In this document: positions 19,695 through 29,843 of the stretch, in pieces
Position numbering within the stretch: position 1 is the first letter of the stretch
How the letters are laid out: each line of letters opens with the position of its first letter
Assembly: GCA_001599355.1 (NCBI GenBank)
Contig: BCGQ01000001.1
Coordinates: 1,615,135 to 1,679,134 of the forward strand
Direction: 5' to 3'
Length of the DNA: 64,000 nt
Source: Nakazawaea peltata
Taxonomy: Eukaryota; Ascomycota; Pichiomycetes; Alaninales; Pachysolenaceae
Position numbers and translations under genes: made by a program
The notes under the pieces: generated by a model
Database searches by the model: none
What the model was told of the DNA's origin: nothing
Seen by the model: only the letters and a program-made list of their open reading frames with translations

Positions 19695-21746
19695 CTATTG
19701 ATACCCGTATTTCTCTTTGAGCATTTGCTCACGGGATTCTAACCACAAATCAGGATATAACATCGGAAGTTCATGTTTCACTCCCAATGGCATCTGTTCT
19801 GGGGCAATGCTTATCTCCTTATATCTAAATCTCGTAGCATGCTCAGTCATGTTATATTCTCTCCAAATTGTCTCTTCGTGACATGCTCCAATATATGTGG
19901 AGCCACCCTGCGCAAAGATATTCACATCCTCTTGAGGAACATACGAACACTTATCCTTTGGAACCCAAAGTCTTAAATGTTCATGATACTTATAATTGAA
20001 GAACTCTGTCACCAGGAGAACGTCACTGTAATCATGTTCGACAATATCCATAACTTTAGCCGGAATATAAGCCAATTTCCCTTCGAATAATGTTCTCCGT
20101 AGCGGCGAAATGTCCGAAATATGGTAGAATTTTCCCATACCGGAATTGAGGAAGTTGGCTCTGTTGTTTTCATCCGGGTATTTTTCTTTGATATCATCTG
20201 GAACATTTCCATTACCACTCATTACACCACTCAATTCGATATAGACACCAGTTTTGGTGTCTATGAAACGAGCATCGGGCAGCTCTGGAGACGCATTACC
20301 GTCATTATTTCTGGCACGCTCCATGAAATGTGGACTTACATCGACTATATAAGTGTTTGAATTTTCGGAAGGGTCGGTCACAATCATCGAATAATTGAAC
20401 GTAGTTGCAAGCTTCGACATCTCTCTGGCTGGTAATTCAAAATGTACGACGGTTTCCCATGGTAATACCATTCCATTTCTGGTCCAACCAAGAAGACTTT
20501 CTTGTGAGAGCCATGAAACAATCCCTAAATTATTGGCCATTTGTAAGAAAGCTCTGATTGTGTGGTGTAACAGGGCTCTATGTTCATGAATATTTAAAGT
20601 TCTCTTGAAAAATCTCCAATCGTAATTTGCCTCGAATTGGTTGTCATTTTGAAGAACCATAACGTTATGGAAATGTCTCTCTCCGGCTTGAGCCAGCAAT
20701 GACAGTTTCTTGGTCTTTTTCTTTTTAGGTGGTAATTCGAATTCTTGTAATGGTAATTCTGCGAAATCAATTTGAGCTCCATTTGGATCCGATAATTCTC
20801 TGCCCAATTCATTACTGATCTCATCAAGAATAGCTTGGGCTGTAATAGGTTGTTTAAGAATATCTTCTTCAGTGATCAAATTATCATCTTTACTGAACCT
20901 GTCGATTCTAGATTTGATAAATTCTCTTAATAATCCATTTTTGACAAGATCAGCTTTTTGATTGGTCTTAACGACGAACAGCAACTCTCCAACCAAGAAT
21001 ACAAGTTTACTTGGAATTGGAGCAACCAGATGTAAATAAGTCTTACCTCTTAACAGTAATCTGTACTCACTTTCGTATTCAGTAGCAGGAGATCCGAAAT
21101 GGAAATTCAATTCTTCAGGGTCTTTCGAAGGCAGATCGACACAACCAGGCCATTTGGTTCTTACGTTGGATCCAAGAACACCAGCAACGAAACAGTTTAA
21201 CTTTTCCCTAACTAATGGACCCAAATCGTTCATCTCGATCCAATCCAGCCAGTGGAATCCATACAAAGGTGGCTTGTTCTTACCGGACGACTTGGATTTC
21301 CGAAGATACTCTCTCACGGCATCTAAATAGACCAATTGAACAGATCTAAGATCGTTATTCTCTGACACATGTTTGAATGGCGCCGTTGGAAGCATGATAT
21401 CCGAGGCCCCATACTTATATTGCTCATATAATGGAGATGACGAAGTCGATGAGCCGGAGACGTCGGCTGCGTAATTGTAAATGTAAGATTCGACGGGATC
21501 AAAGCCGGATCCTAACTCATCTTGAGCTGAGTATGCCGAATAGTAGTCGTAAACCAAATAGAATGAGAGAACGTACATCATGGGGATGATGTATCTGGCA
21601 ATGAAGTTCTCATAATGATGAAACAGAGTGAAGATCTGTCGTATCAAACCTTTAGCATCGCTGCTATGAGGTTTTCCTGAAAGTCCACCGGGAAGAGTAT
21701 CGAAATCTGGTGAGCCCCTCTTGAAAGGGCGGAATTTCAACAACAT
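19695..21746 (-). CDS. Mnn4/LicD-family protein, putative mannosylphosphorylation factor, DxD motif absent
   Basis: This 683-residue type II membrane protein has a membrane anchor near residues 40-60 and a large lumenal part. Mnn4-type features are FHWLDWIEMNDL (near 170), the LicD block SWLSQESLLGWTRNGMVLPWE (near 412-431), RFIDTKTGVYIELSG, and SPLRRTLFEGKLAYIP. Yeast Mnn4 proteins are Golgi factors needed to add mannosylphosphate to glycans. In LicD enzymes the LPW is followed by an acidic DxDxD metal site. Here positions 431-435 read ETVVH. With YIDI also changed to YIEL, this copy may be catalytically dead or regulatory. The start is the ATG at 21746; the frame continues upstream only through a TTG. 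It lies head to tail with the ARE-like gene. Confidence 0.75.
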   Translation of the reverse strand: MLLKFRPFKRGSPDFDTLPGGLSGKPHSSDAKGLIRQIFTLFHHYENFIARYIIPMMYVLSFYLVYDYYSAYSAQDELGSGFDPVESYIYNYAADVSGSSTSSSPLYEQYKYGASDIMLPTAPFKHVSENNDLRSVQLVYLDAVREYLRKSKSSGKNKPPLYGFHWLDWIEMNDLGPLVREKLNCFVAGVLGSNVRTKWPGCVDLPSKDPEELNFHFGSPATEYESEYRLLLRGKTYLHLVAPIPSKLVFLVGELLFVVKTNQKADLVKNGLLREFIKSRIDRFSKDDNLITEEDILKQPITAQAILDEISNELGRELSDPNGAQIDFAELPLQEFELPPKKKKTKKLSLLAQAGERHFHNVMVLQNDNQFEANYDWRFFKRTLNIHEHRALLHHTIRAFLQMANNLGIVSWLSQESLLGWTRNGMVLPWETVVHFELPAREMSKLATTFNYSMIVTDPSENSNTYIVDVSPHFMERARNNDGNASPELPDARFIDTKTGVYIELSGVMSGNGNVPDDIKEKYPDENNRANFLNSGMGKFYHISDISPLRRTLFEGKLAYIPAKVMDIVEHDYSDVLLVTEFFNYKYHEHLRLWVPKDKCSYVPQEDVNIFAQGGSTYIGACHEETIWREYNMTEHATRFRYKEISIAPEQMPLGVKHELPMLYPDLWLESREQMLKEKYGYQ

Positions 21747-24000
21747 CGATGCTATAGCCCTCCACAATGTCAAAAGATCCCCGTCTAATACCTCACGGAC
21801 GTACCTACCTATATATATGTCCAGCTGTAAAATGATTCAGGTGGAATTTTTCTGATCCTGCAGATTTTTCCCGCTTTACGTTACTTACCAGATCTGGGAG
21901 TTTAATATGTGGCTCTGATACTATAACAAAGAGCGTCGTGCAGGAGAGATCTTGGGAGCGGAATCAGAGGGAACTGAGTGATGGGAGCGCGAGGTGCAGA
22001 GGTGTCAGAGAGAAAGATAGGCCGATGCTAACAGAAGGAGTGTACGGTGTTTATATAGAGTGCTCTAGAAGCAGTCTCAACTACAACTCTGAGACAACAA
22101 ATTATGCTTGGTCAGATCCAAAAATGCGTCTAGATTACTTGCAGTCGCAAACTGAAAAGAAACAAAAATTTTCTTCGTTTTTTGTTCAAAAGAATAGCTG
22201 ATATTCACCTGCATGCGTCGGGGGAATGCGTAGTGAAGAGGGAGGTTAGCGAGGGGGGAGGTTAGGGGATGTGAGAGATGAATGAATGGGGAAATGAGGT
22301 TGAGAGTAGGTTTACACTTAGGTTAAAGAGTTGTTCTGTCCTTTTCTGTTTTTGTTCCCTTTCCAAATACCTCAATGTCATCCTTCAACTCAAGATCCTA
22401 TCGCACTCTAATTTTATGACTTGACATATGATTGATAGCACCTGCTATTAATGAAAGAGGAAAAAAAAGAGACAACTCAAAGCGCAGGAGTGCTGGGATT
22501 TCTGTGCATAATTAAGCTAGGTAGCGAGAAGAAATAAATTGGATACGTCCCGCTTGAAATGAATCCAAGCCCAGGATTCTCATACTCCGAGCCTGGCTGC
22601 TTTTCAGGGCCATTATATGACTTCCTTGGGTTTATGATCGACGTTACAGGCTTAAACTTTCTGGCTGCGTGTTACTAGATCTAGGCACTGAAAAAGACTG
22701 GGGAGGGACCTAAATAGAGGGAAGAAAAAAAAAGAAAAAAAGTAAAAGAGGAAGCTGCAAAAAAAATAGCTTGAAATCTACCTGAAATACAGAGGACAAT
22801 AGAAGAGAACTGTACCTATTTTCACCCGGAAACCTGAAGAGCATAATTCCAGTGGAGTGGGGAACTCATCGCAGTTTTTGCTAATCCTGGATTATCGTCT
22901 GCTTGATCCTTGTTAAATAATGGCTACTGGTGATCTGTCGAGATTTTAAGTTAGTGTCTGACCCATACACAGTAAATCTTTTTTTGCTTGATCGCGCAGG
23001 ATATAATAGAGAGATGAAAAAAGCGAGGCAAAGCTAATCTAAGCAGATCTTTGTTGTTCGAGTACACGAGGTTTATGTTCTTACTGTGGTCATGAGACCA
23101 ATTTACAGGGTAGAGAATGTACCAGATCATCAAAAGAAAACATATACATGGTAGAAAAGTAGAGATTCTTCTGCAGATCCGGTAACAGACAAGGTAGTAC
23201 AAACTCCAACGTTGCACCCACAAGAACCGGAGCGACTAAAATTAATTAGCTCGCAATGGAAATTATGAGTGCTATGGAGAGAGACCACCCAATCTGTTGA
23301 ATTTTTATGAGGGCTTCGTTTACCACCGTTGTCTAGATGATGGCACAACTGTGGAGATAATTGCCCTGGTTGGTTCTTCAATGGTAAACCTTTATCATGA
23401 AAGTACCGTTAACATAGAGAGATTTGATAGTTAGTAACAAGTGAAGTGTAGAGGAGTAGCGAATGGGCTTAACGAGGGATTCAACTATAGATTAGACTAT
23501 GGATTCAACACAACTATTCAACAACTATTCAACGATGTAACTAACAGATGAATAATGAATCTCGTAGACATCCAGTTATATATTCTCCACCTCACCTCTT
23601 CTTTCATTCCACTACCCTTCACTTAAATCAAACAAGTGTTAGTCTTTTTATTTTCTCTTCTCTTTCTATTTTTCTCTATTTTTCGCTTCTCTTCTCTATT
23701 TTTCTCTACTGTTCTCTACTGTTCTCTGTCACTCTCACTGTAAGGAAAATTTTTCACACAAATTGTATCTATCTACACTACCTCAAAAGGTCGTGTATTT
23801 CCTACCATCCTCATGCAACTACTCCGTTCTCAGGCCCTGTTTCAAGCGATAAAGGTTCCTTAGCCGCTGGCGGGCGCTTGTTACCTCAATCGGATAAAAT
23901 TGGCCAACTTCCAAAAAGCTTGAAATATTTCTTTGCCTAATTTTCATTTTAGTCAAAGAGTTACTATATCAATTGAATTAGGTATTAATATAAATACATA
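21747..24000. other. 2.25-kb intergenic region, LYS9 and LicD-gene promoters
   Basis: This is the longest gap in the window. It has G-rich tracts (22215-22310), A-rich tracts (22720-22770) and a pyrimidine-rich stretch (23640-23740). The open frames at 21938-22201, 23130-23381 and 23548-23940 are low-complexity and match no family. No tRNA or recognisable spliceosomal RNA was found. A longer non-coding RNA cannot be excluded. Confidence 0.5.
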
Positions 24001-25489
24001 ATGGTCAAGTAAGTGGATCTTAGGACCTTGGATCGGCAGTAGATGGCTTTTGGCGGACCAATTGATACCAAATTGGCAACCAAATTGGATACAAAACTGG
24101 GCTCTTTTATGGGCGCTTGATCTAAATTTTCGATGACTCTTTACTAACAATGATCTCTATAGGCAAGTTCTTTTATTAGGTTCTGGTTTCGTCACCAAGC
24201 CAACCATTGACATTCTCGCTGCTACTGAGGGTGTCGAAGTCACCGTTGCCTGCAGAACTTTATCTGCTGCTCAAGCTTTGGCTGGTACTACTTCCAAGGC
24301 TATCTCTTTGGATGTTAACGACGAGACTGCTTTGGATGCTGCTGTTTCCCAAGCTGACGTTGTCATTTCTTTGATTCCATACATCTACCATGCTACCGTA
24401 GTTAAGAGTGGTATCAGATGTAAGACCAACGTTGTCACCACCTCTTACATCAACCCACAATTGCGTGAGTTGGAGCCAAAGATCAAGGAAGCTGGTATCG
24501 TTGTCATGAACGAGATTGGTTTGGACCCAGGTATCGACCACTTGTACGCTGTTAAGACCATCGATGAGGTCCACAAGGCCGGTGGTAAGATCAAGTCTTT
24601 CTTGTCTTACTGTGGTGGTTTGCCAGCTCCAGAGGACTCTGACAACCCATTGGGTTACAAGTTCTCTTGGTCTTCTAGAGGTGTTTTGTTAGCCTTGAGA
24701 AACGCTGCTTCTTACTATGAGAACGGTAAGTTGGTTAACATTGCTTCTCTGGACTTGATGGCCACTGCTAAGCCATACTTCATTTACCCAGGTTACTCTT
24801 TCGTTTGTTACCCTAACAGAGACTCTACTGTCTTCAAGGAATTGTACCAAATCCCAGAGCTGGAGACTGTTATTAGAGGTACTTTACGTTTCCAAGGTTT
24901 CCCAGAGTTCATTAAGGTCTTGGTTGACTTGAACTTCTTGAGTGATGAAGCTTCTCCAGTCTTTGAGAAGTCTTTGCCATGGAACGAAGCTTTGAAGGAA
25001 TTGATCGGTGCTCCATCTACTAAGGAGGCTGATTTGATCCTGACTATTGAGTCTAAGGCCACCTTCGTCTCTGAGGCTGATAAGGAAAGAATCATCAACG
25101 GTTTCAGATGGTTGGGATTGTTCTCTGACAAGCCAAACACCGCTCGTGGTAACCCATTGGACACCTTGTGTGCTACTTTGGAAGAGTTGATGCAATACGA
25201 GGAAGGTGAACGTGATATGGTTGTCTTGCAACACAAGTTCGGTATTGAGTGGGCTGACGGTAAGACCGAGACCAGAACTTCTACTTTGGTCGACTACGGT
25301 GTTCCAGGTGGTTACTCCTCCATGGCTAAGTTGGTTGGTGTTCCATGTGCTATTGCTGTTCAACAAGTCTTGGACGGTACTATCAGCACCCCAGGTTTAC
25401 AAGCTCCATACTCTCCAGAGATCAACGACCCAATCCTTAACGAGTTGAAGGACAAGTACGGTATCTTCTTGGTTGAGAAGACTTTGTAA
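24001..25489 (+). CDS. LYS9: LYS9, saccharopine dehydrogenase (NADP+, L-glutamate-forming), with one intron
   Basis: Exons are 24001-24008 and 24163-25489, giving 444 residues (S. cerevisiae Lys9 has 446). The first exon holds only ATG GTC AA. Splicing restores MVKQVLLLGSGFVTKP, the start of the Rossmann fold (GSGFV at 9-13), which aligns with yeast MGKNVLLLGSGFVAQP. The enzyme converts aminoadipate semialdehyde and glutamate to saccharopine in the cytosolic alpha-aminoadipate lysine pathway. Long blocks are nearly identical to yeast, for example MNEIGLDPGIDHLYAVKTIDEV and SFLSYCGGLPAPEDSDNPLG. Codon usage is the most strongly biased in the window (GGT, AAG, TTG), indicating high expression. 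CTG at 24860-24862 (PEAETVIRG) and in DLIAxI both stand where yeast has Ala. Confidence 0.97.
24009..24162 (+). other. LYS9 intron (154 nt)
   Basis: The donor is GTAAGT at 24009-24014, the branch point TACTAAC at 24142-24148, and the acceptor AG at 24161-24162, 15 nt after the branch A. Without splicing, the second codon is followed by AAG and then TAA, so splicing is required. The intron holds ACCAAATTGG twice (24067-24076, 24079-24088) and a related ACCAATTG at 24057-24064. Confidence 0.95.
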
Positions 25490-25641
25490 TTTAAGAGATA
25501 GAATCGATTAATTATCAGGTTATTTAGAAGTCTATGTAGGGATGTAGCTATACAGCCTCTGTATTTCCTATTTTGGTAGTATGTAAAAGATAACAGATAA
25601 ATTTCCTAATATGGTAGTTCTCTTTCTGGTAATCAAATCTA

Positions 25642-26439
25642 ATGCCAGCTAAACTTTTATTAAGAACTCAGAGTAGTTATCAAGGAGTGAGAAGAGGTGA
25701 AACAGGGATAATGTTGGGGAGTAATCATCATCAACAGGTGCCTGTTGCGTCATCTGGAGCAGAGACAAAGAAGTTTTGGTCCAAGATCAAGCAAAGTTCC
25801 AAAGGTTTCTCATCATCTTTCGGTAATCTCTCCTTACACTCAGAGCATGATGGTAGTACGGAGACTGATACTTTAGTTCATAAGGCGCTTGTCAATTATT
25901 ATGCTCAGAAGGGAGCTCAGCCTCCTGATTGGCTTGGTGTTCCAAAACAACAACTGCCACGTCCAGTTGAAAATGAAAATTATTCGCCATATCAACCTAG
26001 ACAGAGTTCTGCCCCACCAAGAGACCAGCAAATTCAAAATGTTTCGAGACCTTCAACGGCCAGGACGCCAATTGCAGCAAGAAGACCAGTTGAAAACAGT
26101 AAATATTCCTTGAGTGATATATATTCAAAATCTTCAGCTGCCTCTTCACAATCCTCTCAAACCACCAGATCATATTCGTCTTCTTCAAGAAGCACTTCAA
26201 GAGGAGATACGGCGATGAACTATGGAGGAGCCTCCAACGTTACAAGTCTGCGAGGTGATAATTACGGTGCTGTTATGAACTCAGCATCAGTCTCATCAGG
26301 TTCTTCTAACAGGTTAAAAGAAAGAGCCCAAAGCCAAAACAAACTGTCATATTCTTCGGGAGCAGGCTCCTACGATCAGCCATCTTCCACAAATAGCACC
26401 ACCCAAAACACATCCACACCTATTTGGAGAAGAAATTAA
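25642..26439 (+). CDS. MSO1: MSO1, Sec1-binding exocytosis protein
   Basis: This 265-residue protein carries the Mso1 Sec1-binding region at about residues 45-99: FWSKIKQSSKGFSSSFGNL, then an acidic DGSTETDTLVHKALVNYYA and PPDWLG. Mso1 binds Sec1 and membranes at sites of exocytosis and supports SNARE assembly, also in prospore membrane formation. The rest is Ser/Gln/Asn-rich and probably disordered, with a short C-terminal motif TPIWRRN typical of the family end. Compared with S. cerevisiae Mso1 (210 residues) it has about 44 extra residues before the Sec1-binding helix; M24 is an alternative start. It sits 152 bp downstream of LYS9 on the same strand. Confidence 0.87.
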   Translation: MPAKLLLRTQSSYQGVRRGETGIMLGSNHHQQVPVASSGAETKKFWSKIKQSSKGFSSSFGNLSLHSEHDGSTETDTLVHKALVNYYAQKGAQPPDWLGVPKQQLPRPVENENYSPYQPRQSSAPPRDQQIQNVSRPSTARTPIAARRPVENSKYSLSDIYSKSSAASSQSSQTTRSYSSSSRSTSRGDTAMNYGGASNVTSLRGDNYGAVMNSASVSSGSSNRLKERAQSQNKLSYSSGAGSYDQPSSTNSTTQNTSTPIWRRN

Positions 26440-27288
26440 CCAATACAAATTTGTCCAAATATCAGTGCCACTCCGTAGTCATGTAGTATCTCTTCCTAGT
26501 TTAGCTCTAATTAAGAAATTGTACTGATCAGTAAATAATGTTTCACCCTTTGTGGATATCAAATCAATATCAATTTTTGTCTTTGATTTCTCGATGAGGA
26601 CAAAAAGAGTATCGTCACAAACATTGATGGTGTAGACCTTTTTGGCAAGATTGTGTTCTGGGTAAGATAAGACCCAGATTTGTGCTATTTCTTGAATCCC
26701 CTCCTTCTCGCCACCCCCTTGCTACCCCCAATCCTCACCGCCCCTGCTACCTCCCACCCTCCATCGCCTCCATCCCCTTCCTCCCCCTTCTCGATCTGAT
26801 CAGATCAGCGCACCTTAAAAAAAATTTCCCCATACTAATCCCGATTTGGAAAAAAAAAAGGGGTCTTAAAGTGCTACGTCTTAAGTTGAAATATCTATGC
26901 CCAAAAAGAGGTTAGGTAGTTGTTTCAGTGGATTGGTGGGATGAATTAAGACACAGGTGGCATTTAATGATCTCAAGTGGGAGAAATTAAGCTGTATGAG
27001 GTGGTAAAAAGAAGGTATTATATATATGGGACCTCCTGGCCTCTGCTTCTGGATGCTGAAGACACCTGATCGAGATATCGAGAGCCATCAAGTCCATTCT
27101 AATATTTAATAGAAATTCAGAGAACTCATCTCAAGCTTAGCAGCTCTCCCTAACCGTTGCCTTATACTCCCAACTACATCAAAACCCCCCAACGATACCT
27201 TTCCATTTTTTTAGGCACCCTTTCCCTCGACCTCACAAAGCCAGCCTACTGCTCATCTTTAAACTGTTGAAACCAATTTAACACTAAG
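26440..27288. promoter_or_regulatory. Promoter region of the SANT gene with a C-rich tract
   Basis: The 849-bp gap contains a pyrimidine tract with seven or more CCC-CCCCC runs between 26698 and 26792, then A-runs at 26818 and 26850, and TATATATAT near 27019. No conserved ORF or RNA was found. Confidence 0.5.
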
Positions 27289-28503
27289 ATGATGACCCCT
27301 TCAGAAAGAAAATCAACCGCCAACAGACTTCCATCGATTTCCAATCTTTTGGGACTGCTGCCATGGAGTGGCCCACCTCCTCAAACCCCACCACATTCAA
27401 ATGCTGCTCGCCATACTACTAGGCTGAACAGTGAGCCACATGGCGTCATTCTCTCTGCAAACATGTACATGGTTTCGCAGAATGTTCCAGCATACCCTTC
27501 AAATATGCGCGTTCACCCTCAGCTTCTTCAAACTTCTTCTCTTGGGGTCTCCCCAACTTCTTCATCGTCTTCTTCTACACCAGGATTTTCTCCAACGGGC
27601 CCTAAACCGGCTCATACTAACTCTTATCAAAGGACAACTGAATTTCAGTCACATGAATCGTTTGTTAACAAGAAGGGTGGCACTCGGATTGATTTGGACA
27701 GAAGAGATTCTGTCATCTCCAACTCCAACTCACATCCCCCATTTTTGAACTATCCGAACATGGGTAACAATTACAAAATTGTTTCCAATCCAAATGTTCC
27801 AACCAGCAAAGATAGTTTTGTCACTCCGACTAGTAGCCCTTCTTCTTCCAAACTGATGGTTGAATCAGATTTCTCTACTCCTTTAACAGAGGTCAAGTCC
27901 AGAAGTAAGTCAAAGATTCAAGGGATGCAAACCTTTCAAAGCAACCAGAGCAAGAGAATTCAAAAATACCGTAACATCAAGGGCGAAAAGAAGATGAAAC
28001 GGTGGACTAAAGAGGAAGATAATATTATTATCTACCAAAAAGAAGTCTTGAAGAGAAGCTGGAAAGATATTGAGGCATTGCTTGAGTCCAAACATAGCTG
28101 GCAGCTGATTCAGATGAGATATCTCAGATGCCATAAGACTAGAAATCAGTCTTGGAATTACTCAGATGTCGAAAAATTGAGCCTGACTATCAGGGAGGAC
28201 TTCCGTAATAGATTCAAAAGAATTCAAGCTGAAATGGGTGAAGAATTCAATTCTCATGCCATAGTTGCCCAGATTAATAAAATGGTTAGCTCTTCTAACA
28301 ATCAACTCTTGAGATTCTACTCTACTTTGAGTAACACGGCAGTTTCTGGGGAAGCTTCAGTTCAGTCACCTTCCTCTCCAGTTGTCGTTTCTGCTTTGGG
28401 TCCTCCATTAAACACCGAAGATGATAATGTTTCTTCATCTCGCAGCTCCATCTCTTCTTCGAATGCAGACGAAGTTGAGGTTGTAAGTGTCGATGACGAG
28501 TGA
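27289..28503 (+). CDS. SANT/Myb-like DNA-binding protein, unassigned
   Basis: This 404-residue protein has a single recognisable domain at about residues 237-285. It is a Myb/SANT helix-turn-helix (KRWTKEEDNIIIYQKEVLKRSW, then DIEALL and a third helix WQLIQMRYLRCHK), with tryptophans at the usual spacing. The N-terminal 230 residues are Ser/Pro/Asn-rich and the C-terminal tail ends in an acidic stretch. The domain resembles fungal single-SANT regulators such as Dot6/Tod6 in general form. I cannot assign an ortholog. It is probably a nuclear transcription factor. Two ATGs in tandem open the frame, and the first was chosen. A long C-rich promoter precedes it, and an Mcm1/ECB-type site lies 162 bp after its stop. 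Confidence 0.65.
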   Translation: MMTPSERKSTANRLPSISNLLGLLPWSGPPPQTPPHSNAARHTTRLNSEPHGVILSANMYMVSQNVPAYPSNMRVHPQLLQTSSLGVSPTSSSSSSTPGFSPTGPKPAHTNSYQRTTEFQSHESFVNKKGGTRIDLDRRDSVISNSNSHPPFLNYPNMGNNYKIVSNPNVPTSKDSFVTPTSSPSSSKLMVESDFSTPLTEVKSRSKSKIQGMQTFQSNQSKRIQKYRNIKGEKKMKRWTKEEDNIIIYQKEVLKRSWKDIEALLESKHSWQLIQMRYLRCHKTRNQSWNYSDVEKLSLTIREDFRNRFKRIQAEMGEEFNSHAIVAQINKMVSSSNNQLLRFYSTLSNTAVSGEASVQSPSSPVVVSALGPPLNTEDDNVSSSRSSISSSNADEVEVVSVDDE

Positions 28504-28664
28504 GCACGATCTCGCTACCAAAGTCTTTTTTTTTTCAAAACATGGCCTCATAGCCTCTTTAGTCTTCTCTATCTCTACTATACTTCTACACCGATCTATC
28601 TACTCTGAATTGGATAACTCTATACATCTTATAACCCCCTTCGTAGACGTAGCATTTTATCAAA

Positions 28665-28680
28665 TTTCCCAATTAGGAAA
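28665..28680. promoter_or_regulatory. Early-cell-cycle-box-like Mcm1 site before ATP12
   Basis: The 16-mer TTTCCCAATTAGGAAA fits the yeast ECB/Mcm1 consensus TTTCCCnnTnAGGAAA at every fixed position. It lies 100 bp before the ATP12 start. Confidence 0.5.
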
Positions 28681-28779
28681 CTGGATCTCGCTTAGCTTGA
28701 AAAATTCGAGGAAGTGAAAAATCGGTGGATGAGGGCGCTTGAGGTGTATTGAAGAGAAGGTATAAGTAGAAATTTGAAG

Positions 28780-29769
28780 ATGTTGGGTCATTTAAGATCT
28801 TCAAGTTTGAATAGAAGTGTTATTGGTTCCAGAACATGGGGTCTCCAAGTCCAAAAAACCGCTTTAAGAAGGACCTATGCTAGCTCATCTTCAGCAGCAG
28901 CAAGAGTAGTCGAGCACAACACACCAACGGAGACCAACCGTTTGGAGAAGACTATGACCAAATTCTGGGAGAAAGTGGGACTTGAAGAGAAGAAAGACGT
29001 TTTCGAAGTCCAGTTGGATGGTAAAACCATGAAAACTCCCTTGGGTCATAAATTAACAGTACCTCTGGCTAAGAAAACCTTGGCTTATTTGGTAGCCAAT
29101 GAGTGGAGAAATGTCCCTACCTTATCTGTGAGAGCCCATTCGTTGCCTTTGACCTCATTAACAGCCAGAGCTATTGATTTGGAACTGTCCATCGGAAGTG
29201 AGGATCCAGATATTATCGCCAAAGTAGGAAGAATCGACGATATCAAGGAGCATTTATTGCGTTATCTTGACACTGACACTTTATTGGTGTTCTCTCCAGC
29301 TAGTGACTGTGATGGGGAGTTAAGACCAGCCCAAGAGAAACTTTACAGACCTATTATTCTGTCACTTGAGAATTACTTGGCTTCATCTACTGGTCTGTCT
29401 GAGCCTGTCCAGTTGTCTTATCTCGATTGTGAAATCGCCATGATGGGTAACACCCAGACTGAGGCTACTAGAGAAGTCCTGAGAAAATGGTTACACTCCC
29501 TTGATATCTGGCAACTTGTTGCATTTGAGAAAGTGGTATTGACTGCCAAGTCGTTCTTGTGTGGAGTAGCCATCATCAGAATGCATGATACCTCGATCGA
29601 ATTGCCAGATGAAGAGATCTTGGACGTCGAAGATATTGCCAGAGCTGCTACTTTGGAGACTATCTACCAGACTGAAAGATGGGGTGAGGTTGAAGACACC
29701 CATGACGTTGATAAAGTCGATGTTAGAAGAAACTTGGCTGCTGCTTCCTTGGTTGTTTATAATGCCTAG
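28780..29769 (+). CDS. ATP12: ATP12, assembly factor for the F1 sector of mitochondrial ATP synthase
   Basis: The 329-residue protein is encoded from the ATG at 28780; an in-frame TTG lies two codons upstream and was not used. The N terminus is a basic, Ser-rich mitochondrial presequence (MLGHLRSSSLNRS...RRTYASSSS). The mature part has the ATP12 chaperone fold, with FWEKVGLEEKKDVFEVQLDGK, KTPLGHKLTVP and the C-terminal SLDIWQLVAFEKVVLTAKSFL block, all characteristic. Atp12 binds the F1 alpha subunit in the matrix before alpha-beta hexamer assembly. The length is close to the yeast protein (325). It is convergent with the DH-like gene, with 74 bp between stops. Confidence 0.95.
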   Translation: MLGHLRSSSLNRSVIGSRTWGLQVQKTALRRTYASSSSAAARVVEHNTPTETNRLEKTMTKFWEKVGLEEKKDVFEVQLDGKTMKTPLGHKLTVPLAKKTLAYLVANEWRNVPTLSVRAHSLPLTSLTARAIDLELSIGSEDPDIIAKVGRIDDIKEHLLRYLDTDTLLVFSPASDCDGELRPAQEKLYRPIILSLENYLASSTGLSEPVQLSYLDCEIAMMGNTQTEATREVLRKWLHSLDIWQLVAFEKVVLTAKSFLCGVAIIRMHDTSIELPDEEILDVEDIARAATLETIYQTERWGEVEDTHDVDKVDVRRNLAAASLVVYNA

Positions 29770-29843
29770 GGTATAAATATGATCGTTTTATCATGGACCT
29801 GTCTATAAAGTAAAAGAAATGCAATTGAATTATGTGTATATAC

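Noticed and set aside
21938-22201. 87-codon open frame upstream of the LicD-like gene
   Set aside because: No recognisable domain and non-conserved composition; it overlaps the expected promoter.
23548-23940. 130-codon open frame before LYS9
   Set aside because: Low-complexity Phe/Leu/Ser/Ile sequence from a pyrimidine-rich tract, with no domain or family resemblance.
26682-26915. 77-codon Pro/Leu/Lys-rich open frame
   Set aside because: Product of the C-rich promoter tract followed by A runs; composition explains it.
27610-27623. TACTAAC within the SANT gene as an intron branch point
   Set aside because: No matching GTAAGT-type donor upstream, and the reading frame is continuous with plausible protein sequence.
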